A stretch of DNA of 64,000 nucleotides, taken from positions 47,099,847 to 47,163,846 of the forward strand of contig CP154954.1 in NCBI GenBank assembly GCA_039621445.1, in the 5' to 3' direction. Source of the stretch: Euglena gracilis. Lineage: Eukaryota; Euglenida; Euglenophyceae; Euglenales. This document shows, piece after piece, positions 27,501 to 33,912 of this stretch; the first letter of the stretch is position 1, and each line of letters begins with the position of its first letter. Both the position numbers and the translations under genes were made by a program. Under the pieces are notes generated by a model. The model did not search any database, was not told the DNA's origin, and saw only the letters and a list, made by a program, of their open reading frames with translations.

Positions 27501-30500
27501 AAATCAAATGAGTGATCCGTACCGCTAAAGCATCACAGGGTCCACGCGTCCGTTCCATGTGGTCGGGGACCCAACTCCAACGAGCAACCCCACCTCTGGA
27601 TTTGCTTTTGACGACGCTGGCTTCCTTTCCCTGTGTGCTGCAGACAAACACAATCGACTGGAAGAGGAAGATGAGACGGAGGATCCGAGTGCCGCAATGC
27701 TTTCTGGGGTAAGCCCAGAAGCCCGGATCGGTATTGGGAAGGCATGCCCACAGGATTTGCTGCAATCCAGTTTCATGTGCGGATATCGCTGAGCATGGCC
27801 CTGGCCTGGCGAGAAGTTTCACAGCTCAGGGGCCCCTGGGGTCTATCTGGGGGCGGTCTTATATTTGGGAGGGGTAAATTTGGAGTTTGTTGCCCTCCTG
27901 CTGCAGGCTTCTGCTTAAGGGTTCGCAGTACCCCCCCGGGCTGCAGCTCGTCCAATTTTGGCTAGTGGAAATCCTAGTGGACCCCCCTTGGGGGGATCTG
28001 TTAGGACTAGTAGTAGCAGGACTATCCAGGTGGAGAATTTTTCCAGTGACCAGTGCGAAGTGCCGAGTTTTTTTGGACCCCCCAAACTGGCCAAAAAAAA
28101 TCTCATTTTGGTCAGTTTTGGTTGTTTTTTTTTTAGAACTAAATCAGCCAAAAAACCCATCAAAAACCTGATTTCCACCTTGGCGCAGCGCTGGAGGAAT
28201 TTTTTTTCCTATCGGGAGCCCCCAAGGGGGTCTATCAAGTCTATTTTTTTTCCAGTGTCTGTCTAAATGTCCACCCAGTGGACCCCCCCGTCCTTAAGAA
28301 AAGACCCGGCTGGGTGTCAGGCATTTGCCTTGCGGCAGCAGCACAGACCAGCCTTGCTGGAGCAAAGGGAAAGAAGAGCGCCTTCATTTCCCGCCTGGAC
28401 AGGTGTTCTGTTGCCTCCTTTCGCACGCCTGCAAGGCAAGGCAAGGCGCTGTGCTGCAACAATTCTGCATACGCTGGACTCTTGCCACTGTAAGTCAGTC
28501 CTGGCAGCACCCCCTCTGTGTGCCGGGCCGCAGGGTCATCCAGCTGACGGGCTTCTCCGACCCGGTGTATGCGGAGGCCATGGTCACCGTCAACCAGTTC
28601 GACATCTCCCTGGACATCCTCGTCGTCAACCAGTCCTCCCACCCAAGGCATTGCTCAAAGGATATGCAAAGAAGTTGGAATTGCAAGAAGTTGTGAAAAA
28701 TTTATTTCTTGTTTCTCTTGCTCTTTTGGATACCTTGAATCGAGGGGGTGGGTCTGACTGTGAGGCTGAAGGGTGGTGCTCTACATCCAAGTGGAAAAGC
28801 ACTCATGTTGCATGTGCTTTTCCGTGGATTCATTGTCGGTTTTGATGGTTCCTGGACTTCCGCATGTTGTCTGCACATCTACACCCACAACTTGCTGGAC
28901 TGGCTGGAGGCGAAGCAAAGACGTACCCACAAGGGAAATTGTGAGACCCCCCGGGCGGGGAGGGGGTCCAACCCCTTCAGGGAAAAAGGTGCTGGTGCCC
29001 CCACAAAAGATCCTTGGGCAGACTGCGCTGTAACTGTGCATTCTTTGGTAAAAAAAAATGAGAATAGAAACACCGAGTGCCTTTCTTCCAGTTCCCAGGT
29101 AGCTGTTTTTCTGGGGGTTGGACATTTCGACACGCAGCGGTATGATGGGGGAGGGGGTCACCCCCCCCCCCCCAAAGCCTTCCCGACAGCTTTGGGGGTC
29201 CAGCTGACTGATGGGCTGGACCCAAAGGCAAAGAAGCAAATCCAGCTGAGAATTTCCGTAGGAGAAAAAATGCCCCAAAACACACCCCTCCCATCGCCCT
29301 TTATTAACCCTTCACATTTCTGCCGGAAACGTCTGGGCCTTGGCTAGAGCCAGCGAGCTGCAACTTGGACCTGCAGCTTTGTTTTCATTCATGAAAATAA
29401 GTCCAAAGGTGTTCCAACTTATCGCCCACAACTCGTTGGTTGTTCTCATCAAAATCCAATACTTTGTTAAGCGTCATAGCGCAATCTGCTACACAATGGT
29501 GCGCATGGGAGATTTGCTGCAAGAGTGGGTGCTCCATTGGGAGGTTTGCAACTATGCGCTGAATCGTGTTAGTGGGGTGTACGGGGGTATCCCAACGTGG
29601 GGTGTACGGGGGGTGTCCCCTAGGTCTTCCGCATCATTGTCCATGGGTTGAACGGTACCTGCGTTTGCGGGCACCATGCAACGCATTTCTGGATGTCAGG
29701 GCAATGTGGGAAAGGACCCAGTATCAGGTATTGCTGGCAACTGTCCGTAAGGACTTGGGGGGGGAGCGCAGGGGGGAACACCCTTCCCTCGGCTAGTGGA
29801 AAAGGACGCTGGTTTCCTGGATTCCCCTGGGTGGGGGGGGGCAGTGTCCGTTTCACTCCCTCACAGTTTTAACGTTTTTTTGTTTTCCTCTTGTTTTATT
29901 TTTTTGTTTGCATTTTGTGCAGTTTTTATTTTATTATTTTTGAAAACCGATATGTTTCATGCTTGCACTCATTTTTTTCCTTCGATTTTTATCAATTTTT
30001 CACATGTCTTTGGCCCTCCGTATTTGCATTTTTTTGCATCTTTTCTTTCACATGCTTTTCAGGTCATCGCGAAAAAAGGGTCTAAATGTGGCGGAGTTGC
30101 AGCACAGATCCACATGCCTTCTTCATTCCTTCCCTCTGTTCGAATGGGAGGCGGTCTTATTACACATTTGATTCTCATTGCAATTGGTGGGCTTTTGGCC
30201 ACCTGAGGAAGAGTGCCTTGGGATCATTTGCTGCAAAGCCTCACGGTGGAGCTGGCGACCCAAGGGGACCTGAAGCTTTGTGAGCGGCCGGAGACATACA
30301 CGCTGGCCCCCAAGGAGCAGGTCAACATGCGGGTCAACATCAAAGTTTCGTCGACCGACACAGGTGTGATACGTATGAGGAACGTTTTAGAAACTCGAAA
30401 GAAAATTTTGCCCTTGACATTGGGGGGGGCATTCTAACTTGCCAGCGTTGTCTGAGGCACAGTTTGAAACACCTAATGGTAGAGGATGAAGGTTGGACGT

Positions 30501-30988
30501 CGTCCGCTTTTTGCAAGGCAAAGAGCAAATGGCAACCCAATGAGGTCACTCTCCATCTGCCCAAGGTGTGTTGTTTTTTTTTCTTTTGGCGGCGCAACCT
30601 CAACGATGCGTGATCCTTGAAGTTAATACAGAGCTCAAATGAAAAAAGTCTTGGCCGACCCCACCCCCTCCCTCCGCCCCTTCTGGAGACATTTGGTCTA
30701 TTGCCATGGCCAGGGTGTGGGTGGCCAACGGTGGGGATGTGAAGGCCCCCCCCCCTCCTGGGCAGGGACCCCTCCCCCAGGGGGATGAACCAAATTTTGG
30801 CTTCTTTTCTGGGCTTCTGGCGCCTTTTAGTGCTGAAGTGCCCACCATGTCTTCAACCGCCGTTCCGGTGAAAGTTGTTTGTCCCGTCCAGTCTGGTGAT
30901 GCGAATCCGGTGCGGCAGGACACAATGCGACGGTATGCGACGGTTCAATCAAATTGCTGTTTCTGTTTCTGTTTGCCCAAGGGATTTT

Positions 30989-31021
<33 letters not shown>

Positions 31022-31147
31022 GTAAGAGTCTTCCGCTGTCCCAGGAATCATCTTCGGCAACATTGTGTACGACGGCCCCGGTGCAGCTGCGGAGAGGCAG
31101 TGCGTCATCCTCAACGACATCCACATCGACATCATGGATTACATCAG
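1003..31147 (+). CDS. COPB1: Coatomer subunit beta (beta-COP), 23 exons, 3' end not found
   Basis: Beta-COP is a core subunit of the COPI coat. With gamma, delta and zeta it forms the adaptor-like subcomplex recruited to Golgi membranes by Arf1-GTP for retrograde Golgi-to-ER traffic. The exon translations match the family in order: the N-terminal block [35 protein letters not shown], the [10 protein letters not shown] block, [73 protein letters not shown], the acidic linker, [26 protein letters not shown] and [10 protein letters not shown]. About 853 codons are accounted for, against about 950 in animals and plants. The missing part is the C-terminal appendage end (the WAEFEWENK and NMKCLT blocks). 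Nearly all joins keep phase. Introns run from about 100 bp to over 5.7 kb and carry many mobile elements. Weak points are the joins around exons 3-6, 15-16 and 21-22. Confidence 0.95.
1377..1605 (+). CDS. COPB1: COPB1 exon 2
   Basis: Begins after aagcaag and reads [16 protein letters not shown] through [13 protein letters not shown], closely matching the family. It ends at CACAG|gtgtgt (phase 2). The arginine codon is completed by exon 3. The next conserved block lies 5.7 kb downstream, so intron 2 is the longest here. Confidence 0.92.
2219..2325. repeat. Perfectly folding hairpin, 107 bp
   Basis: The left arm AAATTGTGGCTGAGCCCAGA and following bases pair with the right arm ending TCTGGGCTCAGCCACAATTT. 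The loop is in GGGGGCCCCCTTCGGGCCCCC. The arms are about 50 bp and nearly perfect. This is consistent with a fold-back transposon or recent inverted duplication. Confidence 0.85.
2326..2650 (+). repeat. GC-rich repeat, left copy of an inverted pair
   Basis: Holds the block AACGTGTTCAGAGCCCGCCA followed by several copies, direct and inverted, of a GGTTCTGTCC / ACGCCGGGTT motif. The same modules are found in reverse order and orientation at 4235-4500, so the two flank a 1.6-kb spacer as a large inverted repeat. Confidence 0.75.
4235..4500 (-). repeat. GC-rich repeat, right copy of the inverted pair
   Basis: Reverse-complement counterpart of 2326-2650. It contains GGCATTTGGCGGGCTGAACA and GGACGCCGGGTTTTGGACA modules. 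Within itself it repeats aacgtgtnattgccacaaatgcc-type units (GGAAAACGTG three times in 4370-4445). Confidence 0.75.
5340..6430. repeat. Cluster of GGGGGTATTATTT motifs and gtgcaatttt tandem repeats
   Basis: The motif GGTATTATTT next to a G run occurs in direct and inverted orientation at about 5355-5450, 5670-5685 and 6410-6425, with a shared 'gacttcggcccg' neighbour. Between them, gtgcaatttt is tandemly repeated (5700-5775; 6281-6335 as five near-identical 10-mers). It is probably one or more nested fold-back elements. Confidence 0.55.
7326..7359 (+). CDS. COPB1: COPB1 exon 3 (short)
   Basis: Starts after ctgctcag. The first G completes the Arg codon of exon 2, giving [12 protein letters not shown], one of the most conserved blocks of beta-COP. 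No GT donor keeps the frame with exon 4. A GC donor at 7360 (TAT|gcaagg) does, so this intron is read as GC-AG. Confidence 0.85.
7791..7823 (+). CDS. COPB1: COPB1 exon 4, 3' boundary uncertain
   Basis: After tgtgtatcag the frame reads [11 protein letters not shown], matching the HLIPDAPE block of the family. No GT follows at a suitable phase. The donor is unresolved (GC candidates lie at 7822 and 7828). Confidence 0.7.
8588..8804 (+). mobile_element. Truncated CAGGCTTGTGCTTA-family MITE
   Basis: Shares with the complete copy at 22584-22864 the modules GGGGCAGGCACCC, GCCCATAGCAGGCACC, AAAGGCCATTTT, TTTTCTGGGTCCCC and the terminal CGGTAAGCACAAGCGTG. The left terminus is missing and no target-site duplication is visible, so this is a 5'-truncated relative. 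Confidence 0.7.
8975..9005 (+). CDS. COPB1: COPB1 exon 5, boundaries tentative
   Basis: After ccaaag the frame reads [10 protein letters not shown], at the position of the loop before KRN in the family. The join to exon 6 works in phase only with a GC donor at 9006 (TCCT|gccagg). Similarity is modest, so this is the weakest of the numbered exons. Confidence 0.5.
9287..9363 (+). CDS. COPB1: COPB1 exon 6
   Basis: Acceptor gccccag. The frame reads [20 protein letters not shown], then RYLRK before the gtgtga donor. It matches the CKRNAFMML...DRALDYL segment of the family. Confidence 0.9.
9468..9605 (+). CDS. COPB1: COPB1 exon 7
   Basis: Acceptor tttgcag and a consensus donor gtgagt. 46 codons, including [20 protein letters not shown], equivalent to the LQLVIVELIYKVC segment. 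The exon begins and ends in phase 0. Confidence 0.92.
9700..9842 (+). CDS. COPB1: COPB1 exon 8
   Basis: Acceptor ttttccag. Contains [20 protein letters not shown] and [19 protein letters not shown], the latter nearly identical to the family. Four further residues (VLFQ) upstream of the acceptor would align well with plant and animal proteins, so the true acceptor could lie 12 bases earlier at a non-canonical site. Ends AAAAAGAG|gtgtgt, phase 2. Confidence 0.92.
10236..10401 (+). CDS. COPB1: COPB1 exon 9
   Basis: Acceptor ctgcag; the G completes an Arg codon. Reads [20 protein letters not shown] through LKKEVLRMQ, matching the conserved LSLDL...VEELVIVLKKEV block. Donor gtgtga, phase 0. Confidence 0.94.
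10402..11819 (+). other. COPB1 intron 9, with AT dinucleotide tract
   Basis: No exon was seen. It holds an alternating TATATG/ATATAT microsatellite at about 10720-10790, a C run at 11187-11199 and otherwise T-rich intronic sequence. Confidence 0.6.
11820..11919 (+). CDS. COPB1: COPB1 exon 10
   Basis: Acceptor cttgtgcag, donor gtcagt. Reads [20 protein letters not shown] then [26 protein letters not shown] is a family hallmark. Ends in phase 1. Confidence 0.95.
12817..12929 (+). CDS. COPB1: COPB1 exon 11
   Basis: Acceptor gctcacag, donor gtattc. Reads [20 protein letters not shown] then [16 protein letters not shown]. This matches VIPVLMEFL...ADVLEFVREAI of the family. Phase 1 in, phase 0 out. 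Confidence 0.94.
13200..13560 (+). repeat. Dispersed repeat, inverted relative to 34310-34640
   Basis: The block TGGTGAAAATCCAACTCCCC through TTTGGTCAAAAATGGCATTT, then CAGCTTTTTGGGTGGTTTG and the CCGGGTTTCTTCATC region, is the reverse complement of sequence at 34330-34545. Both copies end beside ataagt...ggggttta motifs. Confidence 0.7.
14368..14378 (-). promoter_or_regulatory. tRNA-type B box in a dispersed repeat
   Basis: The minus strand reads GGTTCGATGCC, a perfect pol III B box, in the context GGTTCGATGCCCGGATAGCT. The same 20 bases occur at 34804-34823. It probably marks a tRNA-derived SINE. A full tRNA fold was not found. Confidence 0.5.
14550..14756. repeat. Pentanucleotide microsatellite (TACTA)n
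   Basis: About 200 bp of TACTA units, nearly perfect from about 14600 onward, with occasional T-to-C changes (ccata, cacta). It accounts for the artificial long frame read through it. Confidence 0.95.
15231..15325 (+). mobile_element. Short MITE with 8-bp target duplication (7/8)
   Basis: The left end CAGGCTTGTGCTTAGTCGGG and right end CAGTCAGTAAGCACAAGCATG are inverted. The flanks are atggggtc (15223-15230) and atagggtc (15326-15333). It is an internally deleted relative of the complete copy at 22584-22864, and lies 38 bp upstream of exon 12. Confidence 0.8.
15364..15465 (+). CDS. COPB1: COPB1 exon 12
   Basis: Acceptor ctgtgcag, donor gtttgt. Exactly 34 codons, including [16 protein letters not shown], corresponding to GALWILGEYCSTKED of the family. 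Confidence 0.93.
15526..15564. repeat. (GT)n microsatellite
   Basis: A GCGT/GT dinucleotide tract just downstream of exon 12, in the intron. Confidence 0.95.
16365..16430 (+). CDS. COPB1: COPB1 exon 13
   Basis: Acceptor ctgccacag, donor gtttgt. 22 codons reading [20 protein letters not shown] then EK. This matches SVMTEIRRSLGEIPIVESE. Phase 0 both ends. Confidence 0.92.
17554..17564 (+). promoter_or_regulatory. tRNA-type B box within a dispersed repeat
   Basis: GGTTCGACCCC followed by aggcccagttccagccgggg. The same arrangement (GGTTCGACTCC then cccagttccagcccgggg) is at 32927-32937. Both sit in blocks rich in 'ccagccagc', so a SINE-like family is likely. Confidence 0.45.
17813..17890 (+). 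CDS. COPB1: COPB1 exon 14
   Basis: Acceptor cttcccag, donor gtgtgc. 26 codons of hydrophilic, poorly conserved linker ([20 protein letters not shown]), at the place of the GELKPEEE linker. The assignment rests on position, phase 0 both ends and splice sites. Confidence 0.8.
18085..18176 (+). CDS. COPB1: COPB1 exon 15
   Basis: Acceptor cttcacag. Reads [20 protein letters not shown]. The DGTY(A/V)T motif is a family signature. A good GT donor (gtacgt, phase 2) does not join exon 16 in frame. A later, weaker donor (TAC|gttgca, after 18180) would. Confidence 0.88.
18400..18835 (+). repeat. T-rich intronic repeat, copy 1, with TIR-like right end
   Basis: Shares with 22165-22475, 24000-24395 and 24425-24720 the order: TCAACATTTTCTCAAAATTT, TTTGAGAGGTT, GAAAATCCA, TCAGTAAAATTTGA, CACCCCCCTCCTAAA, TTTTCCATCAAAAAATCA. 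The right end TTCCCGTTCTGCCCTG is the same terminus as in the element at 21909-22544. A left terminus was not found. Confidence 0.75.
19200..19312 (+). repeat. G-rich GTGTGGGG array
   Basis: A degenerate tandem of GTGTGGGGG-type units. A second block of the same kind lies at 20455-20600. The G runs could form G-quadruplexes. No coding content. Confidence 0.8.
19575..20175. repeat. Degenerate TTTTCCGCAA tandem repeats
   Basis: Units of tttccgcaat (variants tcgcaattt, cccgtaatt) are repeated at 19575-19690 and again at 20125-20175. No exon is seen in this part of COPB1 intron 15. Confidence 0.7.
20859..21065 (+). CDS. COPB1: COPB1 exon 16
   Basis: Reads [20 protein letters not shown], matching GFLLDGDFFVAASLATTLTK of the family. 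The donor is AAG|gtgcgc, phase 0. The 5' boundary is uncertain: acceptor ggcag at 20858 (phase 0) or cacag at 20895 (phase 1). Neither joins the strong donor of exon 15 in frame. Confidence 0.85.
21676..21810 (+). CDS. COPB1: COPB1 exon 17
   Basis: Acceptor ccgacag, donor gtcgag. 45 codons, including [19 protein letters not shown]. This is closer to the plant and algal form (PIDNDSYERIVLC) than to the animal one, as far as I recall the family. Confidence 0.94.
21909..22544 (+). mobile_element. TIR element (636 bp), CAGGGCAGAACGGGAA termini
   Basis: Left end CAGGGCAGAACGGGAA, right end TTCCCGTTCGGCCCTG (15 of 16 complementary). Flanks are ccccgggg and ccgggggg, so a target duplication is possible but masked by low complexity. 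It contains T-rich repeat copy 2 (22165-22475). A truncated relative begins at 20593. Confidence 0.7.
22584..22864 (+). mobile_element. Complete hAT-like MITE, perfect 8-bp target duplication
   Basis: The left terminus CAGGCTTGTGCTTAGTCGGG is inverted at the right end (GTGAGCACAAGCCTG). The flanking direct repeats accgggac (22576-22583 and 22865-22872) are identical. TIRs starting CAGG and an 8-bp duplication are the pattern of the hAT superfamily. There is no transposase, so it is non-autonomous. Inner parts are G/C homopolymers around a small GGGGCAGGC(A/G)CCCTATAGCA palindrome. Confidence 0.88.
23107..23365 (+). mobile_element. hAT-like MITE, perfect 8-bp target duplication
   Basis: Left end CAGGGGCTTTTTTAG, right end CTGAAAAAAACCCCTG. 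Flanking direct repeats ccctgggg (23099-23106 and 23366-23373). Interior: GGACC, G/C runs and a TATACTTTCGGCGCCGAAA palindrome. A relative with the same interior order is at 26893-27205. Confidence 0.88.
23551..24785 (+). mobile_element. Larger hAT-like element (1.2 kb), perfect 8-bp target duplication
   Basis: Termini CAGGGCGGTCC and GGACCGCCCTG are exact inverted repeats. The similarity continues inward through CAGGATTTTTTTTTTT...TTAAGGACC blocks. Flanks gtcagttc (23543-23550) and gtcagttc (24786-24793) are identical. It carries copies 3 and 4 of the T-rich intronic repeat in tandem (24000-24395 and 24425-24720). There is no transposase frame. Confidence 0.88.
24000..24720 (+). repeat. T-rich intronic repeat, copies 3 and 4 in tandem
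   Basis: Two about 300-400 bp copies in direct order, each with TCAACATTT(T)CTCA, GATTTTGAGAG, TGCCATTGAAAATCCA, AAAATTTGA(C/A)TG and CCACCCTCCTAAAA. They are related to 18400-18770 and 22165-22475, and lie entirely within the element at 23551-24785. Confidence 0.8.
26153..26294 (+). CDS. COPB1: COPB1 exon 18
   Basis: Acceptor gccctag after a C run, donor gtgtgc, phase 1. Reads [20 protein letters not shown] and an Ala/Val/Pro-rich linker ending [10 protein letters not shown]. Equivalent to the SLSHML...VQPDDPISFMQL segment. The exon is much more GC-rich than its surroundings. Confidence 0.88.
26893..27205 (+). mobile_element. MITE relative of 23107-23365
   Basis: Left end CAGGGTTTTTTTTTTAAGTC, right end GGTCTTAAAAAAACCCC. 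The interior order is the same as the copy at 23107 (GGGTCTGGCCGAGCCC, GGGATATACTTTTCGG, CGGAAAA-type palindrome). A clean target duplication was not found. The right terminus looks eroded. Confidence 0.7.
27644..27708 (+). CDS. COPB1: COPB1 exon 19 (acidic linker)
   Basis: Acceptor gtgctgcag, donor gtaagc (consensus). Reads [20 protein letters not shown] then SG. An acidic segment is expected between trunk and appendage. Phase 1 in, phase 0 out. Confidence 0.82.
27904..28308 (+). mobile_element. MITE relative of 31240-31632
   Basis: Left end CAGGCTTCTGCTTAAGGG; the right end CCTTAAGAAAAGACCCG is eroded. The interior shares the order GCAGTACCCCCC, CTGCAGCT(C/A)GTCCAA, TTGGCTAGTGG, CCAGTGACC, AAATCAGCCAAAAA(A)CC with 31240-31632. 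Confidence 0.7.
28347..28402 (+). CDS. COPB1: COPB1 exon 20 (short)
   Basis: Acceptor gcagcacag, donor gtgttc. Reads [24 protein letters not shown] leads directly into VIQLTGF of exon 21 (family: SKLNKVTQLTGF). Phase 0 in, phase 2 out. Confidence 0.88.
28534..28647 (+). CDS. COPB1: COPB1 exon 21
   Basis: Acceptor gggccgcag. Reads [20 protein letters not shown] then [15 protein letters not shown], nearly invariant in the family. No GT donor fits. CCAAG|gcattg as a GC donor joins exon 22 in frame. Confidence 0.95.
30239..30363 (+). CDS. COPB1: COPB1 exon 22
   Basis: Acceptor ctgcaaag, donor gtgtga. Reads [20 protein letters not shown] then [18 protein letters not shown]. Matches LELATLGDLKLVEKP and ANVKVASTENG of the family. 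If the acceptor lies further upstream (30211) the exon gains nine residues. Confidence 0.93.
30988..31021. repeat. (AC)n microsatellite
   Basis: An ACACAC tract just upstream of COPB1 exon 23. Confidence 0.95.
31045..31147 (+). CDS. COPB1: COPB1 exon 23 (last exon found)
   Basis: Acceptor gtcccag, donor gtgtct, phase 2. Reads [20 protein letters not shown] then [13 protein letters not shown], a clear match to the appendage. In other species about 150 more residues follow. Confidence 0.95.
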
Positions 31148-31239
31148 GTGTCTGTGATATTGTGGGATCGCACCAGGGGGCCCATGGTGCCATGCTGGGA
31201 ATCGGTTTTGTGTGAGGGTTTGGCATACGAAGCAAAGAC

Positions 31240-31632
31240 CAGGCTTTTGCTTAAGGGATTGCAGTACCCCCCCCCCCCCGGGGGGGGGCTGGACTGCAGC
31301 TAGTCCAAATTTGGCTAGTGGGATTTCTAGCAGCAGACCCCCAGGGGGTCTGCTAGCAGGGCTAGCTAGTGGAATTTTTTTCCCGGTGACCGACGTGAAG
31401 CGCCGAAAATTTTTTTGGGACCCCCAAAAATGGCCAAAAATGCCGTTTTTGGCCATTTTTGGGATTTTTTGGAACAAAATCAGCCAAAAACCTGTTAAAA
31501 ACCTCATTTTTCCAGTCCGGGGGACCCCCGGACCCCCCCCCCCCCCCCGGCCTAGCTAGTCCACTTTTTCCAGTGTCTAGCCGATTGGCTAGCCAGTACT
31601 CCCCCCCTGGGGGTCCTTTAAGCAAAAGCCTG
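31240..31632 (+). mobile_element. TIR element (393 bp), CAGGCTTTTGCTTAA termini
   Basis: Left end CAGGCTTTTGCTTAAGGG and right end CCTTTAAGCAAAAGCCTG are inverted (15 exact bases). Interior palindromes include GCTAGCAGACCCCC around 31328-31372. Flanks gcaaagac and aaacagac agree at only 5 of 8 positions. Related to 27904-28308. Confidence 0.8.
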
Positions 31633-32926
31633 AAACAGACAGTCTGAAAGGAAAAAGGGTGAACGGGATTTCCTTGGTACCCCCTCCCCCCTCTTTGTCG
31701 GGTCCAGTTTAGTTTTGGAAAAATGAAGGATACCCCCTTCAATTCTTTTGTCGAGTATAAACAACATTTGCTCTAAAGTTTGTTTTTTGTTGTTTTTTTT
31801 TGAGCTTTGCCAGTTTCACAAACAAGCGTACCAGAAACACTTTAGAGGACCGAAAGGATCACCACGACGCAACTGCTGGCTGGCTCCTTCTCCTTTGATG
31901 GAAAGGTGGCTCCGGAACGATTGACAGAATTTTTTTTTTGGTGTGAGAAGAGTTTCTCGTGGATCCCCCCAGATGGGTTGCTTCCCTAACGTCAACTGGC
32001 ACGATATTAACGTTGGGCCTGCAGGCTATGGTCGGAGGCTGCTGCGGAAAGGGTGTGCTGAGTTTAAAGATTCCCTGCAGGGGGATCCTGCATAATCCTG
32101 CATAGGTCTGTCTTTATAAATTCCTAAAACAGCAAAGAATACCCAACCATAATGGGTTTCAGAAGGACAGGAAAAACAATTTTCTGTTTCGCTTGATTGG
32201 TATTCTGTTAGGTGAGGAAATTGTTTTTCAATCATCCCACTTTTTTCTTGAAAATTTAATCAAAGAATTTTGAAGTTGAATTTTGGTACATCTCAAACCA
32301 ATTTGTGTCTTTGGTATTGAGTGTCAGAGAATTTTTTGGCACCATTTTCACAAAATATTCATCATCCTCATCAGCATTTTCCTGTTTTGAATTATTTTCA
32401 CAATAATCCTTCAGGGTCGATACATTTTCCACCTATTAAAGTTGGCTGAAATGCATTTTGTCAAGCTCCATCTTGTCTGGCAGCGCATTTTTGAAGTGCC
32501 GCTGAAAAGAATGGGCTGATGGTGTTTTTTTTTGATTCACAAAAGGCGACTTGCAAACTCTGAAAAAAAAAGATGTTTACAACCGCCAAAATCAAGCCCT
32601 CACTGGGGCCTAAAACTGACCCCCTCCCCCGGGGGGGGGGGGTGCCTGCTTTGCCAGAAGCGAAGCTAGTGGCGGCAATAAACAGGCAAGAAGCCTCAGT
32701 GCAGCCTAAGGGGGCTTTGGGCAGGCACCACATTGCACAAGGTGCCCCCCCTGGGCTTGACAGAAACGGATCTTTGGCTTTCACATATGCAAAAATGGCC
32801 AGAAATTGCAAAAATGGATCGGATTTGGGCTGGCCAGGGCAAATTTTGGGTCAAAAAACCCGTGTTTTTTTTTACACCCCTGGCAGTTTTTTGGGGCTTT
32901 TTTGGAGTTTCAATGTTTTGATCCCC

Positions 32927-32937
32927 GGTTCGACTCC
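32927..32937 (+). promoter_or_regulatory. tRNA-type B box within a dispersed repeat
   Basis: GGTTCGACTCC is a perfect pol III B box followed by the same cccagttccagcc(c/g)gggg block as at 17554. Confidence 0.45.
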
Positions 32938-33814
32938 CAGTCTGGCCCAGTTCCAGCCCGGGGGACCCCCATGGGGGGATTAGCCAGCAGCCTTATTCCA
33001 GCCAGCCCAAATTTTCCAGCTTCTGACCTGGACCCCCCTCCCCCTCCCCTCATTAAGCAATGCCCTGGTCTCAGGCCCAACCCCCATACATTCTGGGAGC
33101 ATAATTGGGAAAACGGTTGCGTCATCTTTTGCTTCCTTGTGGTTTTGTGTGGCGTTTGTAATTTTGGGAACTTTGAAAATTTTCAAAAAAAAACTTGTTG
33201 GAAAAGCTCTAAGGTTGAACCTGCCTCTGGGGTAGGGGTTTTCTTAAGCTGTAGGGGGCTTTGCTTCCTGGGGGGGTCCAGTCAGCCATCACTTTTTTTT
33301 TTTCAAGCCAGCACCTCCCAGCCAGGCTGTGGACCCCCCCCCCAGGGGTCCGCTGAAACAAAGTTTGGGCCAGCCCAGCAAAGCCAGCCTGGCAGAAAAT
33401 TTTTGAAGAAAGGGGGCAAAAAAAAATGGACAAAAAATGGCATTTTTGGGTGCTTTTTGGGGTTTCACTGCTGAAAAATGCCAACCCAGCTGTATTTCAG
33501 CTTTTTCGGGTGTTCTTGGGTACCCACCGGGTCCAGCTCCCAGCCGGCCGGACCCACCCCCCACTCACCACTCACCTGACAACTGGGCCAGAAGCGAAGT
33601 TAGCGCCGGCCATGTACAGAAAAGAAGCCTGAGTGCAACTAAGGGAGCCCAGCCAGCACCTTTTTCCAGCCGGCCCGCGGACCCCCCCCCCCCCCGGATC
33701 ACAAAAGCAGGTTGGTTGTAATTACTCAAGGAACATGGTTCTTCTCTCTTCTCTTTTGTTTCAGGTCTCAGGTTTCCGAAGGCTTGGAGAAAGGCCAGTT
33801 CACCTGCAGCACAG

Positions 33815-33912
33815 CGTACTCAAAGTCGAAGCCGCAGCAAGAGCCGCAGTAGAAGCAAGAGCCGAAGCAATTGCCGCAGCCGCAGCAAAGGCAGCCACTC
33901 CACGCGCAGCCG
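33815..33912 (+). CDS. SR-like gene, RS exon 1
   Basis: Between gcagcacag and gtgtgt the frame reads RTQSRSRSKSRSRSKSRSNC then RSRSKGSHSTRSR. It is a textbook RS domain. Ends in phase 2 (CG). An upstream acceptor (ggtctcag, 33774) would add a non-RS segment. Confidence 0.8.

Larger units (their letters stand above)
31148..33814 (+). other. Gap between the last COPB1 exon and the SR-like gene
   Basis: No certain exon. A plus-strand segment near 31855-31935 can be read as QLLAGSFSFDGKVAPERLTE, faintly like the WAEFEWENKV block of beta-COP, but it has no supporting splice phase and is not called. The region includes the MITE at 31240-31632, a C-run/AGGCA repeat at 32625-32750 related to 33590-33660, and a B box at 32927-32937. 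Confidence 0.5.

Noticed and set aside
31855-31935. GSFSFDGKVAPERL as a possible WAEFEWENKV exon of COPB1
   Set aside because: Similarity is faint and the splice phase does not follow exon 23.
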